DNA of 64,000 nucleotides from Pseudomonas bijieensis (GCF_013347965.1 NZ_CP048810.1:4401501-4465500), one strand, 5' to 3'. Counted from the stretch's first letter, positions 38,123-48,087 are shown. A program made the numbers and translations. The notes: a model not told the origin generated them from the sequence alone.

Positions 38123-39021
38123 GATTCGTCGCCCTTGATGCGTTTGGCCCTGGGGTGGGCACTGTCATAGACCGTCGCCAGGTGCTGGAAGTCCAGATGG
38201 GTATAGATCTGTGTGGTCTTGATGTCCGAGTGGCCGAGCAACTCCTGGACGGCGCGCAGGTCCTGGGACGATTCCAAAAGATGGCTGGCGAAGGAGTGCC
38301 TGAGCATGTGTGGGTGCAGGTTCTGTCCCAGCTCGCGTTCACCGGCGGCCTTGACCCGCAACTGAATCGCCCGCGGGCCCAGGCGCCGCCCTTGTTGGCT
38401 GACGAAGACCGCGTCGTCGGCGGGGTTGGTCAGCGCCCGCAGCGCCAGCCACTGCTCCAGGGCTTCGCGGGCCTTGCGGCCGACGGGCAGCAGGCGTGTC
38501 TTGCTGCCCTTGCCGAGCACCTGGACCATGCCATCGGCCAGGTCCAGTTGATCCAGGTTAAGCCCCGTCAGTTCCGAAAGCCGCAGGCCGGAAGAATAGA
38601 ACAGCTCGAGAATCGCCTGGTCGCGTCGTGCCAGGAAGTCATCCTCGACGGCGCCTTCAAGCAATTGCAGGGCGCGGTCGGTATCGAGGGTCTTGGGCAG
38701 CCGGCGTTCGCCCTTGGGCGGCGCCAGGCCGGTGGCCGGGTCGTGATCGCACAAGCCTTCGCGGTTGAGGTAGTGATACAGGCCTCGCACCGCGGACAAC
38801 AGCCGCGCCAGGCTGCGGGAGGATTGCCCCTGTTGATGCAGGCGGGCGACCAGGCTGCGCAAGCGCTGGATGTCCAGGGCCGCCCAGCTGCCGATGTTCT
38901 GCTTCTGGCACCAGCCCAGGACTTTTTCCAGGTCGCGGCGATAAGCCGACAACGTGTGGGGCGACACCTGGCGCTCACTGCGCAGGTGTTCGCAGTAGGC
39001 GTCCAGTTGCCGTTCCATCAT
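38119..39021 (-). CDS. xerC: Tyrosine recombinase XerC
   Basis: 300 residues. N-terminal SAM-like core-binding domain ([19 protein letters not shown]), then the catalytic domain with [25 protein letters not shown] and the nucleophile tyrosine in [13 protein letters not shown]. With XerD it resolves chromosome dimers at dif. ATG codons at 39021 and 39018 are both possible. It is fifth in the lptM-lysA-dapF-DUF484-xerC-HAD operon, the same order as in E. coli. Confidence 0.95.
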   Translation of the reverse strand: MMERQLDAYCEHLRSERQVSPHTLSAYRRDLEKVLGWCQKQNIGSWAALDIQRLRSLVARLHQQGQSSRSLARLLSAVRGLYHYLNREGLCDHDPATGLAPPKGERRLPKTLDTDRALQLLEGAVEDDFLARRDQAILELFYSSGLRLSELTGLNLDQLDLADGMVQVLGKGSKTRLLPVGRKAREALEQWLALRALTNPADDAVFVSQQGRRLGPRAIQLRVKAAGERELGQNLHPHMLRHSFASHLLESSQDLRAVQELLGHSDIKTTQIYTHLDFQHLATVYDSAHPRAKRIKGDES

Positions 39022-39743
39022 CAGCGTACCGAGCGCAGCGAACCGGCGACCCTTGGCAGCACCCGGCCGGTGACTTCGGCGATGTAGCTCAAGAACAGCG
39101 TGCCCACCGAACTCTTGTAGTGCTGCGGATCGCGGCTGGCGATGGCCAGCACGCCGTGCACGCCCTGGTGGGCGATGGCGACGACGGCGGTGGAGCCGAT
39201 CTGCTTGCGTTGTTCTTCGCCGAACAGGAAGTCCAGCTCATGCTCGCGCAGGCTGCCGCTGACGCTTTTGTTTTCCGTGAGCAGGCCACCGATGGCTGTC
39301 TGCGCTTCGGCGTGGGTTACCCAGCGGCCCACCGGCATGGCGTTGTCGCCAAACAGGATCAGGCTGACGAAGGGCACCTGGAAATCCTGGCGCAGGCTGT
39401 CTTCGACACTCATGACCAGGTCTTCGAGGGTGCTGGCGTCCATCAGGGCCAGGATCAGCCGACGGGTCTTGTCGAAAAGCCGGTCGTTGTCCCGGGCCAC
39501 GTCCATCAGATGTGAAAGACGATGGCGCATTTCGATGTTGCGCTCGCGCAGGATTTTCATCTGGTGTTCCACCAGCGACACGGTATCGCCGCGCCGGTGG
39601 GGGATGCGCATCGTCGCAAGCAGTTCTTCGTGCTCGACGAAGAAATCCGGATGAGCCTCCAGATAGGCCGTCACGGCCGCGGCTTCTGGAAGGCTGGGGG
39701 ATTCGTCGGGCTGTGGGGCTGGAACCTGTGGCTGGTCGGTCAT
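39021..39743 (-). CDS. DUF484 family protein (GAF-like)
   Basis: 240 residues. The N-terminus has [27 protein letters not shown], the marker of DUF484, followed by a GAF-like fold to the end. The function is unknown; the gene is nearly always placed between dapF and xerC in gammaproteobacteria. It overlaps xerC by one base and starts 13 bp after dapF. Confidence 0.88.
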   Translation of the reverse strand: MTDQPQVPAPQPDESPSLPEAAAVTAYLEAHPDFFVEHEELLATMRIPHRRGDTVSLVEHQMKILRERNIEMRHRLSHLMDVARDNDRLFDKTRRLILALMDASTLEDLVMSVEDSLRQDFQVPFVSLILFGDNAMPVGRWVTHAEAQTAIGGLLTENKSVSGSLREHELDFLFGEEQRKQIGSTAVVAIAHQGVHGVLAIASRDPQHYKSSVGTLFLSYIAEVTGRVLPRVAGSLRSVR

Positions 39744-39756
39744 GGGTTTGGCTCAC

Positions 39757-40587
39757 TCAAAGACGAACTTGTCCTTCGTATACGCGCACTGCCGGGCCGG
39801 TCATCATCACCGGTTGGCCAGGGCCCGCCCATTCGATGGACAGGCGCCCGCCGGGCAGGTCGATCAACAATGGCGAATCCATCCACCCCTGACTGATCGC
39901 AGCGACTGCAGCGGCACAGGCGCCGGTACCGCAGGCCTGGGTTTCCCCGGCGCCGCGTTCCCAGACGCGCAATTGTGCACGATGGCGGTCGATGACTTGC
40001 AGAAAACCGACGTTCACCCGTGCGGGGAAGCGCGGATGATGCTCGATTTTCGGCCCCAGCTCATGCACCGGGGCACTGTTGATATCGGCCACTCGCAGCA
40101 CGGCGTGGGGGTTGCCCATGGAGATCGCCGCCAGTTCCACCGGGGTGCCGTCGACGTCCACCTGATAGCTCAACGCTTGGGCCGGTGCCTGGAAGGGGAT
40201 GTCTGCTGGCACCAGGCGCGGAGCGCCCATGTTGACGCCGATCTGGCCGTCGCTGCGCACATCCAGCTCGATGATGCCGCTCTTGGTCTCGACGCGGATA
40301 TGTCGCTTGGCGGTCAGGCGCTTGTCCAGCACGAAGCGGGCGAAGCAGCGCGCGCCGTTGCCGCATTGTTCCACTTCCGAGCCGTCGGCATTGAAGATCC
40401 GATAACGGAAATCCACGTCCGGGTTGTTGGGCGCCTCGACGATCAGTAACTGGTCGAAACCGATGCCGGTGTGCCGGTCACCCCATTGCTTGGCATGCTT
40501 GGGCAGGATGTGCGCGTGCTGGCTGACCAGGTCGAGGACCATGAAGTCATTGCCCAGGCCGTGCATCTTGGTAAAACGCAGCAGCAT
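39757..40587 (-). CDS. dapF: Diaminopimelate epimerase
   Basis: 276 residues. The two active-site cysteines are C75 in [13 protein letters not shown] and that of [12 protein letters not shown] near residue 220. It converts LL- to meso-diaminopimelate for lysine and peptidoglycan. The start at 40587 ([15 protein letters not shown]) has a GGAG Shine-Dalgarno; the longer frame to 40620 overlaps the end of lysA and is not supported. Confidence 0.96.
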   Translation of the reverse strand: MLLRFTKMHGLGNDFMVLDLVSQHAHILPKHAKQWGDRHTGIGFDQLLIVEAPNNPDVDFRYRIFNADGSEVEQCGNGARCFARFVLDKRLTAKRHIRVETKSGIIELDVRSDGQIGVNMGAPRLVPADIPFQAPAQALSYQVDVDGTPVELAAISMGNPHAVLRVADINSAPVHELGPKIEHHPRFPARVNVGFLQVIDRHRAQLRVWERGAGETQACGTGACAAAVAAISQGWMDSPLLIDLPGGRLSIEWAGPGQPVMMTGPAVRVYEGQVRL

Positions 40588-40591
40588 GGTT

Positions 40592-41839
40592 TTACTCCGG
40601 CAGCAGGCTTTCGCCGGCAAACAACTCGGCTACCGTCTCGCGGCGACGCACTTCGAATGCCTGATCACCGTCCACCAGCACCTCGGCGCAGCGGCCGCGG
40701 GTGTTGTAGTTGGAACTCATGACAAACCCGTAGGCACCGGCCGAATGCACGGCCAGCAGATCGCCTTCTTCCAGTGCCAGCTCCCGGCCCTTGGCCAGGA
40801 AGTCGCCGGTTTCGCAGATCGGCCCGACGATGTCATAGCTGCGGGTCGCGGTGTCGCGAGGGCGCACGGCGGTGACGTCCATCCAGGCCTGGTACAGCGC
40901 TGGGCGGATCAGGTCGTTCATCGCCGCATCGACGATGGCGAAATCCTTGTGCTCGGTGTGCTTGAGGTACTCGACCTGGGTCAGCAGCACGCCGGCGTTG
41001 GCCACGATGTAGCGGCCCGGTTCGAACATCAGCGCCAGGTCACGGCCTTCCAGACGCTCGCGCACGGCCTTGATGTAGTCGGCCACCAGTGGCGGCTCTT
41101 CATCGCGATAGCGCACGCCGACACCGCCGCCCAGGTCGATGTGACGCAGGTAGATGCCGCAATCGCCGAGGCGGTCGACCAGCGCCAGCAGGCGGTCGAG
41201 GGCGTCGATGAACGGTTCCAGGGTGGTCAGTTGCGAACCGATGTGGCAATCGACGCCCAGTACTTCCAGATTCGGCAGTTGAGCGGCGCGCACGTACACG
41301 TCTTCGGCGTCGGCGATGGCGATACCGAACTTGTTTTCCTTGAGACCGGTGGAAATGTACGGGTGGGTGCCAGCATCGACGTCCGGGTTCACGCGCAGGG
41401 AGACCGGTGCGCGAACACCCAGCTCGGCGGCGACGATTTGCAGGCGTTCGAGCTCATCGGTGGATTCGATGTTAAAGCAGTGCACGCCCACTTCCAGGGC
41501 GCGGCGCATGTCTTCGCGGGTCTTGCCGACACCGGAGAACACGATCTTGTCGGCGCTACCGCCAGCGGCCAGCACACGCTCGAGCTCGCCACCGGAGACG
41601 ATGTCGAAACCGGCACCCAGGCGCGCCAGGACATTGAGCACGCCCAGGTTGGAGTTGGCCTTGACGGCGAAACACACCAGGTGCGGCATGCCGTCGAGGG
41701 CATCGGCGAACGTCCGGTACTGGGCCTCGATGTGGGCACGGGAATAGACGTAGGTCGGCGTGCCGAAACGTTCGGCGATCGCGGACAGGGCAACCCCTTC
41801 CGCGAACAGCTCCCCGCCACGGTAGTTAAAAGCGTCCAT
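40592..41839 (-). CDS. lysA: Diaminopimelate decarboxylase
   Basis: 415 residues of the fold-type III decarboxylase family. The PLP lysine is K60 in [38 protein letters not shown] and the C-terminal [13 protein letters not shown] (with the catalytic cysteine) are intact. It makes L-lysine from meso-diaminopimelate, directly after DapF in the pathway; the genes are 4 bp apart. Confidence 0.96.
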   Translation of the reverse strand: MDAFNYRGGELFAEGVALSAIAERFGTPTYVYSRAHIEAQYRTFADALDGMPHLVCFAVKANSNLGVLNVLARLGAGFDIVSGGELERVLAAGGSADKIVFSGVGKTREDMRRALEVGVHCFNIESTDELERLQIVAAELGVRAPVSLRVNPDVDAGTHPYISTGLKENKFGIAIADAEDVYVRAAQLPNLEVLGVDCHIGSQLTTLEPFIDALDRLLALVDRLGDCGIYLRHIDLGGGVGVRYRDEEPPLVADYIKAVRERLEGRDLALMFEPGRYIVANAGVLLTQVEYLKHTEHKDFAIVDAAMNDLIRPALYQAWMDVTAVRPRDTATRSYDIVGPICETGDFLAKGRELALEEGDLLAVHSAGAYGFVMSSNYNTRGRCAEVLVDGDQAFEVRRRETVAELFAGESLLPE

Positions 41840-41848
41840 GGCGTTCCC

Positions 41849-42019
41849 TTAGTAAGTGGTGTGGGTGTCGTGCGCGTGGGATTTGGCTTGCGACGACTTG
41901 GCCTGCTCTTCAGGGGACTTGCTGTCATCAGGCAGGTACAGCGGACCTTTTTGACCACAGGCTGTCACGAGGCAGGCAACCGCGACGAGCGCAGCAAGGG
42001 AAGAGATCAGGCGCTTCAT
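41849..42019 (-). CDS. lptM: LptM-type small lipoprotein (LppL/YifL)
   Basis: 56 residues. It starts MKRLISSLAALVAVACLVTA, then the lipobox cysteine at 21 followed by GQKGPLYLP, the signature of LptM (formerly YifL; LppL in Pseudomonas). LptM is an outer-membrane lipoprotein that helps the LptDE lipopolysaccharide translocon to mature. An AAGGA Shine-Dalgarno precedes the ATG. It heads the lysA operon, 9 bp before lysA, and diverges from cyaY, as in other gammaproteobacteria. The C-terminus is histidine-rich (SHAHDTHTTY). Confidence 0.93.
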   Translation of the reverse strand: MKRLISSLAALVAVACLVTACGQKGPLYLPDDSKSPEEQAKSSQAKSHAHDTHTTY

Positions 42020-42203
42020 GGCGAAATCCTTGAAAATGCTTTAATTGCGCCGGAGTATACCGGCCACCCGGCAGCTTGCCTATGCAACGGGCCGCCCGTC
42101 TGGCGGCACTGTGGTCGCTGATCGGTATATCCTTTGCATTCGCCGGGCGGCGTCCGTATCTTGCGGCGCTTGAGCATGAGCAGACATTTTCGAGGTTGCC
42201 GCA

Positions 42204-42536
42204 ATGAGTTTGACTGAAGCCCGTTTCCACGACCTGGTCGATGCGACCCAGCAAACGCTGGAGGATGTGTTCGATGACAGTGGCCTGGACATTGACCTGG
42301 AAATCTCCGCCGGTGTACTCACCGTCAAGTTCGAAAACGGCAGCCAATTGATCTTCAGTCGCCAGGAGCCGTTGCGGCAGTTGTGGCTGGCGGCGGTGTC
42401 CGGTGGCTTCCATTTCGACTACGACGAGGAAAGCGAGCGCTGGATGTGCGACAAGAGCGAAGAACAATTGGGCGAGATGCTCGAGCGCATCGTCGATCAG
42501 CAGGCTGGCGTGAAACTCGATTTCGAAGGCCTGTGA
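42204..42536 (+). CDS. cyaY: Frataxin CyaY
   Basis: 110 residues, standard length. The acidic first helix (residues ~2–30, SLTEARFHDLVDATQQTLED) and the sheet with GVLTVKFENGSQLIFSRQEPLRQLWLA match bacterial frataxin. It binds iron and tunes IscS activity in Fe-S cluster assembly. The divergent position to lptM-lysA is typical. A DUF1289 gene follows at 4 bp. Confidence 0.94.
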   Translation: MSLTEARFHDLVDATQQTLEDVFDDSGLDIDLEISAGVLTVKFENGSQLIFSRQEPLRQLWLAAVSGGFHFDYDEESERWMCDKSEEQLGEMLERIVDQQAGVKLDFEGL

Positions 42537-42540
42537 CGGC

Positions 42541-42759
42541 GTGAGCCAGACAGCCCAGGCGCGCCCAGCCAAGCCGCTCTACAGTAATGTCAGCCCCGCG
42601 GTGCCTTCGCCGTGTACCGGCGTGTGCAAGCTGGATGAACAGAAGTTCTGCCTCGGTTGTTTGCGCCACGTGGAACATATCCGCGAATGGCGCTCGGCCG
42701 ACGACGAGCGGCGGCGGGTGATCTGTGCCGAGGCGGCTAAACGCAAATCCCTGGTGTGA
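42541..42759 (+). CDS. DUF1289 small cysteine-cluster protein
   Basis: 72 residues with the DUF1289 pattern: SPCTGVCKLD, FCLGCLRHVEHIREW. The four cysteines could bind Fe-S or zinc; function unknown. The start is a GTG, 4 bp after cyaY, so translation is probably coupled. Confidence 0.82.
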   Translation: MSQTAQARPAKPLYSNVSPAVPSPCTGVCKLDEQKFCLGCLRHVEHIREWRSADDERRRVICAEAAKRKSLV

Positions 42760-42800
42760 TCATTGTGGCGAGGGACGGGAAGTGTCGCATCGCCCCGCTG

Positions 42801-42888
42801 TGTGGGAGCAAGGCTTGCCCGCGATGGAGGCGACGCGGTCTTTCAGAAATCGAGGCGCCTGTTTCGCGAGCAAGCTTTGCTCCCACAC
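42801..42888. repeat. REP doublet (inverted pair)
   Basis: TGTGGGAGCAAGGCTTGCCC faces GCGAGCAAGCTTTGCTCCCACA. It lies in the 309-bp gap between the DUF1289 gene and rnk. Apart from this and the terminator at 43001 I see no gene in that gap. Confidence 0.8.
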
Positions 42889-43000
42889 TCCCCTCGCCAC
42901 AGTAACTCTGCCCCCTCATGACAATGGGCAGATCCTGCCTGACTTGTTTATTTATTGAGCTGTGATAGTGTCCGGCTACGCCTCAACCCATCGAGGCCCG

Positions 43001-43040
43001 TGAAAACCCCGTCTTTTTGTGGCGGGGTTTTGCTTTTTTT
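43001..43040 (+). terminator. Terminator-like hairpin in the rnk leader
   Basis: AAAACCCCG (43003–43011) pairs with CGGGGTTTT (43023–43031), followed by GCTTTTTTT. It ends ~30 bp before the rnk start codon. It either ends upstream transcription or acts as a leader attenuator of rnk. Confidence 0.8.
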
Positions 43041-43068
43041 GTGCAGAAGAAAGGAGTCTGCCTGGATC

Positions 43069-43479
43069 ATGACCGCACCTTCCATCACCCTTACCCGCCT
43101 GGACGTACAGCGTCTGGAACGCCTGATCGACAGTCTTGATGAAACGCTGCCGGGCGTGATTGCGTTGCAAGCTGAACTGGATCGCGCCGAGAACGTGGTG
43201 GGCCACGAAGAAGTACCTGCCGATGTCGTGACCATGAACTCGCGTGTGCACTGTCGCGAAGAAAGCAACGGCAAGGATTATCACCTGACCTTGGTCTATC
43301 CACAGGACGCCAATGCCGACGAAGGCCGGATCTCGATCCTGGCACCGGTGGGCAGTGCATTGCTGGGCCTGAAGGTCGGCCAGCACATCGACTGGCCGGC
43401 TCCGGGTGGCAAGACGCTGAAGCTGACGTTGCTGGAGGTCGAGTACCAGCCTGAAGCCGGCGGTGATTTCCACCTCTGA
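43069..43479 (+). CDS. rnk: Nucleoside diphosphate kinase regulator Rnk
   Basis: 136 residues. The N-terminal coiled coil (LDVQRLERLIDSLDE) and the C-terminal GreA-like FKBP domain (ISILAPVGSALLGLKVGQHIDWPAPGG region) identify Rnk. It binds RNA polymerase in the secondary channel area and influences nucleotide balance. The start at 43069 has AAGGAG upstream; the frame reaches back through the terminator to 42955 but without homology. It ends 11 bp from convergent cyaA. Confidence 0.92.
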   Translation: MTAPSITLTRLDVQRLERLIDSLDETLPGVIALQAELDRAENVVGHEEVPADVVTMNSRVHCREESNGKDYHLTLVYPQDANADEGRISILAPVGSALLGLKVGQHIDWPAPGGKTLKLTLLEVEYQPEAGGDFHL

Positions 43480-43490
43480 GCGCCGGTGCT

Positions 43491-46334
43491 TCAGACCAAG
43501 GCCAGCGCCTCGTTCAGCGCGCGTTCCAGGTCGGCCTTGTAGCGCAGGTACAAATTGCTTGAGCAGGACCCGTCGCCCACCAGGCCCGAGAGGTCCAGGT
43601 CGGTGATGTAGCAGCGATAGCGCTGGGCTTCGCGGCGCTGTTCAACGATCTCCCTGGCGACCACGCGGAACAGTTGGTCGCCATGTTCCAGTTCGGAAAA
43701 CTCCTGCTGATCGCAGTACAGAGTGACATGCACCTGCCCGTGCGCCGCTTTGCCGATGATCGCCTGGACGTCATAGAACGGCTTGTTGACCGGTGTCTGG
43801 GGCGCTTGCCGCGCTTCGATCCGCCGCGCCCGGCCGTTGCCTGAGGGCAGTAACTGGTAATACAGGGTTTCCAGGGTCAGCGGTTGGGCGGCGTCCAGCG
43901 GCAGCAGGGCGTCGCGACGGTACAGCACTGATTGCAAGAATCGCTGCAATGGCACCAACAGGCTTTGTTCGTCGTGATAAGGCACATGTTGCTGCCACAG
44001 CGCGTTGAATTCATCGAGCACGTACAGATCGGCTTCGTCCTCGCTGACGCGATAGAACACCTGGATGCACTCGGGCTGCCCCATGGGCAGGATCAGCGCC
44101 AGGTCATGGTCTTCCAGGGCCATCGGGTCCAGTTGCAAGGGGCTGTAGGCCGTCAGTTCCTCGCCCAGGTAATCCATCAGCGCCGACAAGCTGCCCAGTG
44201 CCACGTGATTGACCTGGCCGGGCACCAGCTCCAGCACGTGATAGTGCTGCTGGACCTGAAGCAGGTAGCGGTGATTGAGCCTGCTCAACAGCAGGGTCTG
44301 CGCCGTTTCGATGACTTCTTCGACGCGCCGGGCAATGAATTGGGCGCGGTTGTGGCAGAAGCAGCGCACCTGCAAGCGTGGCTGGCGCTGGGTGACGGGC
44401 AGGTCGTTGAGGTAATCGCGCAGGCAGTCGAGCAGGGCGTGTTCGCCGTCGAAACGGTTGACCAGCACCTCATTCCAACTGTTGAGCGTGACCTGGTCGA
44501 GGGTCAGCACCAGGTTCTCGCGGACCCCGGCATAGCTCAGGGAGTCGGTGCGCTCGGTAGTCATCAGGATATTCAGGTCGCGGTGGTGCTTGAGCGGATC
44601 GACGCCGACGTTCACCAGGATCAGCACTTCGCTGGGCACGCTGGCGCGCAGCAGTTGCGCTTCATCCACCGTGGCCAGGGGCAGGGCGATGGTCTGTTGC
44701 AGGCTGCCCAGCAGGTTGAATAGTTCGAACTCGCTCAGGTCGCTGTCGCCGGGGTGCAGCGCCAGGCGTGTGCTGCTGTCGATCACGCCGTTGCGATGGC
44801 ACCAGGTCAGCAGTTCCAGCAACTCGCGGCAGCGCTTGATCGGCGCGAAGTTCTCCCACTCCAGGGCGTTGAGGCTGCCGTTGTACAAGCCCCACTGGTT
44901 CTGCCCCGGTTCTTTCTTGTTCGGCGACTGCACCAGTGTCAGGGTATCTTCGGCCAAGTCCGGCGCAATGCCGGGGTTGATGAACTCGACCTTGTCGGCC
45001 TTGCGCTCGAAGGCGGCATACAACCGCCGGCCAAGCACATTGAGATCGCGCTTGTTGATCAGGCTGACGGTTTTTTCGGTGCGGGCGAACTGGGTCAAGA
45101 AGCGGTAGCTGTGGGTGAGTTCGTTGACCAGTGCCCGCCGCTCGTGGCTGACCTGACGGACTTTCCATTGGCTGCGGCTGTCCAGCAGCGCCAGTTGCCG
45201 TTGGTCCCAGCCCCATTCCCGGGCCAGTCGTTCGAGCAGTACCCGCTGCCAGCCGCTGCTGCGCGCCTGGCCGGTGAGCTTGCGATTGACCTTCAGGTAC
45301 AGCGCGCGGCGGATCAACTCCAGGCGTTCGGGTTCGCCACGGGCATTGAGGTATTCCTCGATGCGACGGTAAACCAGCATGTACGGGTCCAGCTCCTCCA
45401 GGTCCAGGCGATTGGCAAACACGGCTTGCTTGAAGCGCAGGCTCAGGCAGCGCACGTTCGGGTGTTCGCTGGCATAGACCTCGGTCAGCAGCAGCTTGAG
45501 CACGGACTTGTAGGGCGACTCGATACCTTTGAAGAGCTGCCAGAGCCCGGCACCGACGAATTCACCCGGCGGAATGTAGGCCAGGTGCCCCAAGTCCAAT
45601 GTTTCATCCGCGCGAATGAAACGCTTGGACATCAGCGTATGGGTGTACTGCTCGTAATTCTCTTCTTCATAGACCGGCACCAGCCACCAGATCGGCGTGC
45701 GCCCGGCCAGCCAGATCGCGGTGCGGTAGAACTCGTCCAGCAGCAGGTAATGCTGGGTGGTGCCGCAATCGTCGGAGCTGAGCTGGTTGTCCCGCTCGCC
45801 CCGCACGAAGCGCGCCGGGTCGATCAGGAAAAAGTGGGCTTCGGCGCCCTGGGTCGCGGCCCAGATCTCCAGCAACTGACATTTCTTGCGCAGCTCGGCC
45901 AGTTCATCGTCGCTCAGGTCTGGCCCGTGGCACACCCACACATCCATGTCGCTCTGGTCGGCCTGGGCCAGGGTGCCGAGGCTGCCCATCAGGAACAGGC
46001 CAAGGATCGGTCGCGGCGGGTTGCTGCCGTGCCGGGGCTTGTAGGAAAACGAGCGGGTCAGCCGCTGGGCTTCGGCAAGGACATTGGCGTCAGGCTCGTA
46101 GTTCGACAGCCCGGCAGGGGTACTGCCGGAAACGTAGCCAGGTAGCAGTGGGTGGTTGACGTGAAAAAACAGCGGCAGCAACGTCAACACGCCTTGCTGG
46201 CGCGGCGACAGGCCTTCGAGGGCGCGCTCCATCCGCACGGTGTTGAGCTTGAGGAAGCGTGCGCGCAACTGGCTCAAGACCTTGCGGTCGATTCCCTCGT
46301 CCAGATCTGGGCGTATTTCGTGATTGCGGGTCAT
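43491..46334 (-). CDS. cyaA: Class I adenylate cyclase
   Basis: 947 residues. The N-terminal catalytic half carries LFLMGSLGTLAQADQSDMDVWVCH (the GS-x10-DxD nucleotidyltransferase site) and YLLLDEFYRTAIWLAGR. The C-terminal half is the regulatory region. It makes cAMP from ATP; in Pseudomonas cAMP acts through Vfr. P. aeruginosa cyaA (PA5272) sits in the same position. No domain is missing. Confidence 0.94.
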   Translation of the reverse strand: MTRNHEIRPDLDEGIDRKVLSQLRARFLKLNTVRMERALEGLSPRQQGVLTLLPLFFHVNHPLLPGYVSGSTPAGLSNYEPDANVLAEAQRLTRSFSYKPRHGSNPPRPILGLFLMGSLGTLAQADQSDMDVWVCHGPDLSDDELAELRKKCQLLEIWAATQGAEAHFFLIDPARFVRGERDNQLSSDDCGTTQHYLLLDEFYRTAIWLAGRTPIWWLVPVYEEENYEQYTHTLMSKRFIRADETLDLGHLAYIPPGEFVGAGLWQLFKGIESPYKSVLKLLLTEVYASEHPNVRCLSLRFKQAVFANRLDLEELDPYMLVYRRIEEYLNARGEPERLELIRRALYLKVNRKLTGQARSSGWQRVLLERLAREWGWDQRQLALLDSRSQWKVRQVSHERRALVNELTHSYRFLTQFARTEKTVSLINKRDLNVLGRRLYAAFERKADKVEFINPGIAPDLAEDTLTLVQSPNKKEPGQNQWGLYNGSLNALEWENFAPIKRCRELLELLTWCHRNGVIDSSTRLALHPGDSDLSEFELFNLLGSLQQTIALPLATVDEAQLLRASVPSEVLILVNVGVDPLKHHRDLNILMTTERTDSLSYAGVRENLVLTLDQVTLNSWNEVLVNRFDGEHALLDCLRDYLNDLPVTQRQPRLQVRCFCHNRAQFIARRVEEVIETAQTLLLSRLNHRYLLQVQQHYHVLELVPGQVNHVALGSLSALMDYLGEELTAYSPLQLDPMALEDHDLALILPMGQPECIQVFYRVSEDEADLYVLDEFNALWQQHVPYHDEQSLLVPLQRFLQSVLYRRDALLPLDAAQPLTLETLYYQLLPSGNGRARRIEARQAPQTPVNKPFYDVQAIIGKAAHGQVHVTLYCDQQEFSELEHGDQLFRVVAREIVEQRREAQRYRCYITDLDLSGLVGDGSCSSNLYLRYKADLERALNEALALV

Positions 46335-46501
46335 GTCTGCTCAAACCGGCTCGCGGCGTCGAACGTGGGCTGATGGCAGGTTAGCGCCCGGTCTTGGGAA
46401 TACTTAAGCTGAAAACAGGATTTTGATGCCGGTTTTTTACGCCGGGCGCCAGTGCGCCTGCGGAAATCCCGTAGAGGAGATTTCCGTGGGCGGCAGGGGG
46501 A

Positions 46502-46732
46502 TCAGGCGGCTTCTTGTTGAACGCTGAGTATCGTCAGGACGGTTTGGACATTTTGGGCGGCGTCCCGTCCCAGGCTGGTCAGGTAACCACCGTCGGGCTG
46601 GGTGATCAGGTCTTTCTCGTACAAGCGTTGGGCAGCGGCAATCGCTTTAGGGGCAGCGGTCTGATGAATTTTCAGGCCTTCCTGGGAACTGTCCAGGTTG
46701 AAGAGTGCAAGGATTTCCAGTTCGGCAACCAA
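46502..46732 (-). CDS. TIGR02647-family small protein, start apparently broken by a frameshift
   Basis: 76 readable residues from a TTG at 46732 (VAELEILALFNLDSSQEGLK, later QPDGGYLTSLGRDAAQ). This is the TIGR02647 family, small proteins seen in Pseudomonas and relatives; function unknown. A better start exists at ATG 46751 with GGAG upstream, reading MSLTP, but the next codon is TGA because the C run at 46737–46741 has five bases. With four it would read on as MSLTPELVAELEIL. So the gene either begins at the TTG without a Shine-Dalgarno, or has a one-base insertion or base-call error. Confidence 0.65.
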   Translation of the reverse strand: MVAELEILALFNLDSSQEGLKIHQTAAPKAIAAAQRLYEKDLITQPDGGYLTSLGRDAAQNVQTVLTILSVQQEAA

Positions 46733-46882
46733 CTCAGGGGGTAAGCGACATAAGGACTCCAGACTTTCTAGGAATTTGGTCGACAGCGTTACTAAGGTGA
46801 GCGCACTCGGCCGAGCTGTCCAGTCTCAGAGGCATGCTTTTTTTGTTTTGGGTGAGGGGGGCCAGTGTTCTGTCAGGCAAAT

Positions 46883-47006
46883 ACACCCGTGGCGAGGGGA
46901 TTTATCCCCGCTGGACTGCGCAGCAGGCCCAAAATCGTAATGAGGCCAATTTTTTAGGGCCGCTTCGCGCCCCAGCGGGGATAAATCCCCCTCGCCACAG
47001 GGTGTG
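46883..47006. repeat. Inverted repeat of second family (GTGGCGAGGGGATTTATCCC)
   Basis: Arms ACACCC-GTGGCGAGGGGATTTATCCCCGCTGG and its near-exact inverse form a ~120-bp dyad with a ~55-bp centre. The motif differs from the REP units elsewhere. It recurs at 62344 and 63755, so it is a dispersed element. It lies between two minus-strand genes. Confidence 0.8.
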
Positions 47007-47018
47007 TTTGCCTGTCGT

Positions 47019-47303
47019 TCAGTTCTTTTCCGGCGGCAACTCAGGCAAGGCGCGCAAGGCGGCTTCGTACCACTCGGTATTAAACGCACGATCCTCTTCC
47101 AGGATCGCATCGATCTCCACCGCCAGCACATGGGCCATCAGGTTGAGGATGTCTTCGCGCTCATAACCCACCAGGGTCAACTTATTGAAAGTGGCCTTGG
47201 CCGCTGGCGGGTTTTCACTTTCGATCTGGTTTTCGATGGCCTGGATCAGCGTGTTCTCGACGAATTCTTCTTCGTCGCTGTCGATGTCGGTTGGCTCGCT
47301 CAT
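47019..47303 (-). CDS. Conserved acidic protein of unknown function
   Basis: 94 residues, acidic N-terminus (MSEPTDIDSDEEEFVENTL) then helical sequence (KLTLVGYEREDILNLMAHVLAVEIDAIL). I do not recognise a domain. The start at 47303 has AGGAG upstream. Base use resembles its neighbours, so it is likely real. It is divergent from the GST gene. Confidence 0.6.
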   Translation of the reverse strand: MSEPTDIDSDEEEFVENTLIQAIENQIESENPPAAKATFNKLTLVGYEREDILNLMAHVLAVEIDAILEEDRAFNTEWYEAALRALPELPPEKN

Positions 47304-47427
47304 GGCCGGCTCCTGTAAGAAAGGTCGCCAGTTTACCTGCATTCAGCGGCGTGATGCGCCTGGCAAGAAATGCCCCGGCGGTCTATAACGCAAGGCTGCC
47401 AACCCCGCACGGCCTGGAGGCTTTGTA

Positions 47428-48087
47428 ATGCTCAAGCTTTATGGTTTCTCTGTCAGTAACTACTACAACATGGTCAAGCTGGCGCTGTTGGAGAAGGGCG
47501 TGCCCTTCGAAGAAGTGCAGTTCTACGGTAGCCAGACCCCTGAAGCCCTGGCCATCAGCCCCCGCGGCAAGGTGCCAGTGCTGAAGACCGAGCAGGGCTT
47601 TATCAACGAGACCAGCGTCATCCTCGAATACATCGAGCAAACCCAACCGGGTAAGGCCCTGCTGCCAGCCGACCCGTTCGAGCGCGCCCAGGTATTGGCC
47701 TTGTGCCGGGAAATCGAGTTGTACATCGAGCTGCCGGGACGAGCCTGTTATGGCGAGGCGTTTTTCGGCATGTCGGTCGCCGACGCCATCAAGGAAAAGT
47801 CCAGGGCCGAATTGCTGCTGGGGTTCGCCTCGCTCGGCCGCCACGGCAAATTCTCGCCTTATGTGGCAGGGGATAGTCTGAGCATTGCCGATCTGTATTT
47901 CTTCTACAGTCTTTCGCTGGCCCTGCAGGTGGGCAAGAAACTCTTCGATATCGATTTGCTCGCGGACATGCCGGCGGCCAAGGCACTGATGGAGCGTTTG
48001 GAGCGGAACCCGAACGTGCAGCGGATCGCTGCGGATAGAGAGGCAGCGATGCCGGATTTTTTGGCGAAGATCGCTGCCAAGAAGTGA
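47428..48087 (+). CDS. Glutathione S-transferase family protein
   Basis: 219 residues. The N-terminal thioredoxin-like domain has MLKLYGFSVSNYYNMVKLAL and the glutathione-binding cis-proline segment GKVPVL followed by NETSVILEYIEQ. The C-terminal domain is all-helical (SIADLYFFYSLSLAL). The substrate is unknown. It is preceded by GGAGG-like sequence and ends in a convergent gap with argH. Confidence 0.88.
   Translation: MLKLYGFSVSNYYNMVKLALLEKGVPFEEVQFYGSQTPEALAISPRGKVPVLKTEQGFINETSVILEYIEQTQPGKALLPADPFERAQVLALCREIELYIELPGRACYGEAFFGMSVADAIKEKSRAELLLGFASLGRHGKFSPYVAGDSLSIADLYFFYSLSLALQVGKKLFDIDLLADMPAAKALMERLERNPNVQRIAADREAAMPDFLAKIAAKK

Noticed and set aside
40424..42121. 565-codon plus-strand open frame
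   Set aside because: It runs opposite dapF, lysA and lptM. The composition is that of a third-position GC shadow, with no domain.
44754..46145. 463-codon plus-strand frame opposite cyaA
   Set aside because: cyaA is a full-length class I cyclase; the frame has no recognisable motif.
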